Assembly: GCF_006716645.1 (NCBI RefSeq)
Contig: NZ_VFPL01000001.1
Span: forward strand, 2,170,001-2,234,000
DNA length: 64,000 bases
Source: Arcticibacter tournemirensis
Lineage (GTDB): Bacteria > Bacteroidota > Bacteroidia > Sphingobacteriales > Sphingobacteriaceae
Direction of reading: 5' to 3'
A program made the translations under genes and the position numbers. The notes beneath the pieces are model-generated. The model was given only the letters and a program-made list of their open reading frames with translations, did no database searches and was not told the DNA's origin. Positions within the stretch are counted from its first letter, which is position 1; every line of letters begins with the position of its first letter. Below, in pieces: positions 63,663 to 64,000 of this stretch.

Positions 63663-64000
63663 TTAAAAAAAGTCTGTTATTTCCGGCATGTTCATCATTA
63701 TTTCATTCAGGTGATCCATGTTTTCTTTTGTCCCTGAGATCTGCAATACTGCATTTAATGTGTTGTTGTGCTTGGAGATCTGGACGGTCTTGCTTTTAAG
63801 CCTGTTCGCTTTTATTTTCTCTTCCAGAAGGGAGAGACTAGCACAATCTCCATCCCTGAAATTGATATTAACCGTTTTGTTCTTCTGAAGATTTTCAATA
63901 AGCCTTTCCACCCTGGTAACAAGCGATAAGATAATAAAAGTAAGAACGGTAAATATAAGGGCGATCCCATAATATCCAATTCCCACAGCCATGCCAATAG
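63663..64000 (-). CDS. MgtC/SapB-family protein, C-terminal part (gene continues beyond the window)
   Basis: The minus-strand frame is still open at base 64000. The visible residues begin IGMAVGIGYYGIALIFTVLTF, which is the end of the MgtC/SapB membrane domain, followed by a last helix and a ~75-residue ACT-like cytoplasmic tail (KTVQISKHNNTLNAVLQISG). The internal Met at 63992 is therefore not the start. It converges with the EamA gene and looks like ordinary chromosomal context outside the PUL. Confidence 0.75.
   Translation of the reverse strand, partial: IGMAVGIGYYGIALIFTVLTFIILSLVTRVERLIENLQKNKTVNINFRDGDCASLSLLEEKIKANRLKSKTVQISKHNNTLNAVLQISGTKENMDHLNEIMMNMPEITDFF

Overview
The window looks like a chromosomal segment of a Bacteroidota bacterium, most likely of the Sphingobacteriaceae (Pedobacter-like). 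The evidence is four SusC/SusD pairs, SusE, DUF4959 and DUF4998-type lipoproteins, a FecI/FecR pair next to an STN-domain SusC, TAnnTTTG-type promoters, few Shine-Dalgarno sites, and a dense glycoside hydrolase repertoire. Nearly the whole window is a composite polysaccharide utilization locus (PUL) aimed at alpha-mannan or mannoprotein/N-glycan material. It encodes a GH76 endo-alpha-1,6-mannanase, a GH125 exo-alpha-1,6-mannosidase, four GH92 alpha-mannosidases, a GH29 alpha-L-fucosidase, two GH2 enzymes, a glutaminase-A-like (DUF4965) protein, an unassigned GH42-like protein, two secreted metalloproteases of the basic secretory protein family, and a ROK sugar kinase.

Layout. 1-6.7 kb: 5'-truncated susC, then susD, susE and GH76, closed by a strong terminator. 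6.7-22 kb: ECF sigma factor, FecR anti-sigma, STN-type susC, susD, two surface lipoproteins, a FAD-dependent oxidoreductase with a C-terminal Golvesin/xanthan-lyase-like domain, a circularly permuted SGNH hydrolase, and a GH2 enzyme. 22.4-23.3 kb: an orphan gene of unknown function between hairpins. 23.7-35.2 kb: ricin-LacZ fusion, GH125, LacI-family regulator, susC/susD. 35.2-44.6 kb: OmpR-type response regulator and histidine kinase (minus strand), then susC/susD, a DUF1735-F5/8C protein and a metalloprotease. 44.8-46.2 kb: GH29. 46.5-62.6 kb: minus-strand GH92 divergent from the GH42-like gene, the DUF4965 protein, an operon of metalloprotease plus three GH92 genes, and the ROK kinase. 62.8-64 kb: EamA-type transporter and the 3' part of an MgtC/SapB gene, which look like the edge of the PUL.

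The most useful unifying observation is a recurrent CG-centred palindrome, about TTTGCTAAAWCGWTTTA. It sits in or beside TTTG-N19/20-TAnnTTTG promoters in front of at least eight transcription units and next to the LacI-family gene itself. I infer that this LacI regulator represses the enzyme units and two of the susC/D units and probably regulates itself. Two other regulatory systems in the same locus, FecI/FecR and a two-component pair, sit next to their own susC/D pairs.

The most unusual proteins are: the SGNH hydrolase at 18213-18968, whose block I GDS motif lies at the C-terminus after block V; the GH92 at 57268-59373, in which the residue aligned with the catalytic acid Glu is Gln, a change known from a mannose-1-phosphate-specific GH92; and the 736-residue GH42-like protein at 49107-51317. 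No tRNA, rRNA, CRISPR array, insertion sequence or integrase was seen. All family calls are by eye, without database searches.
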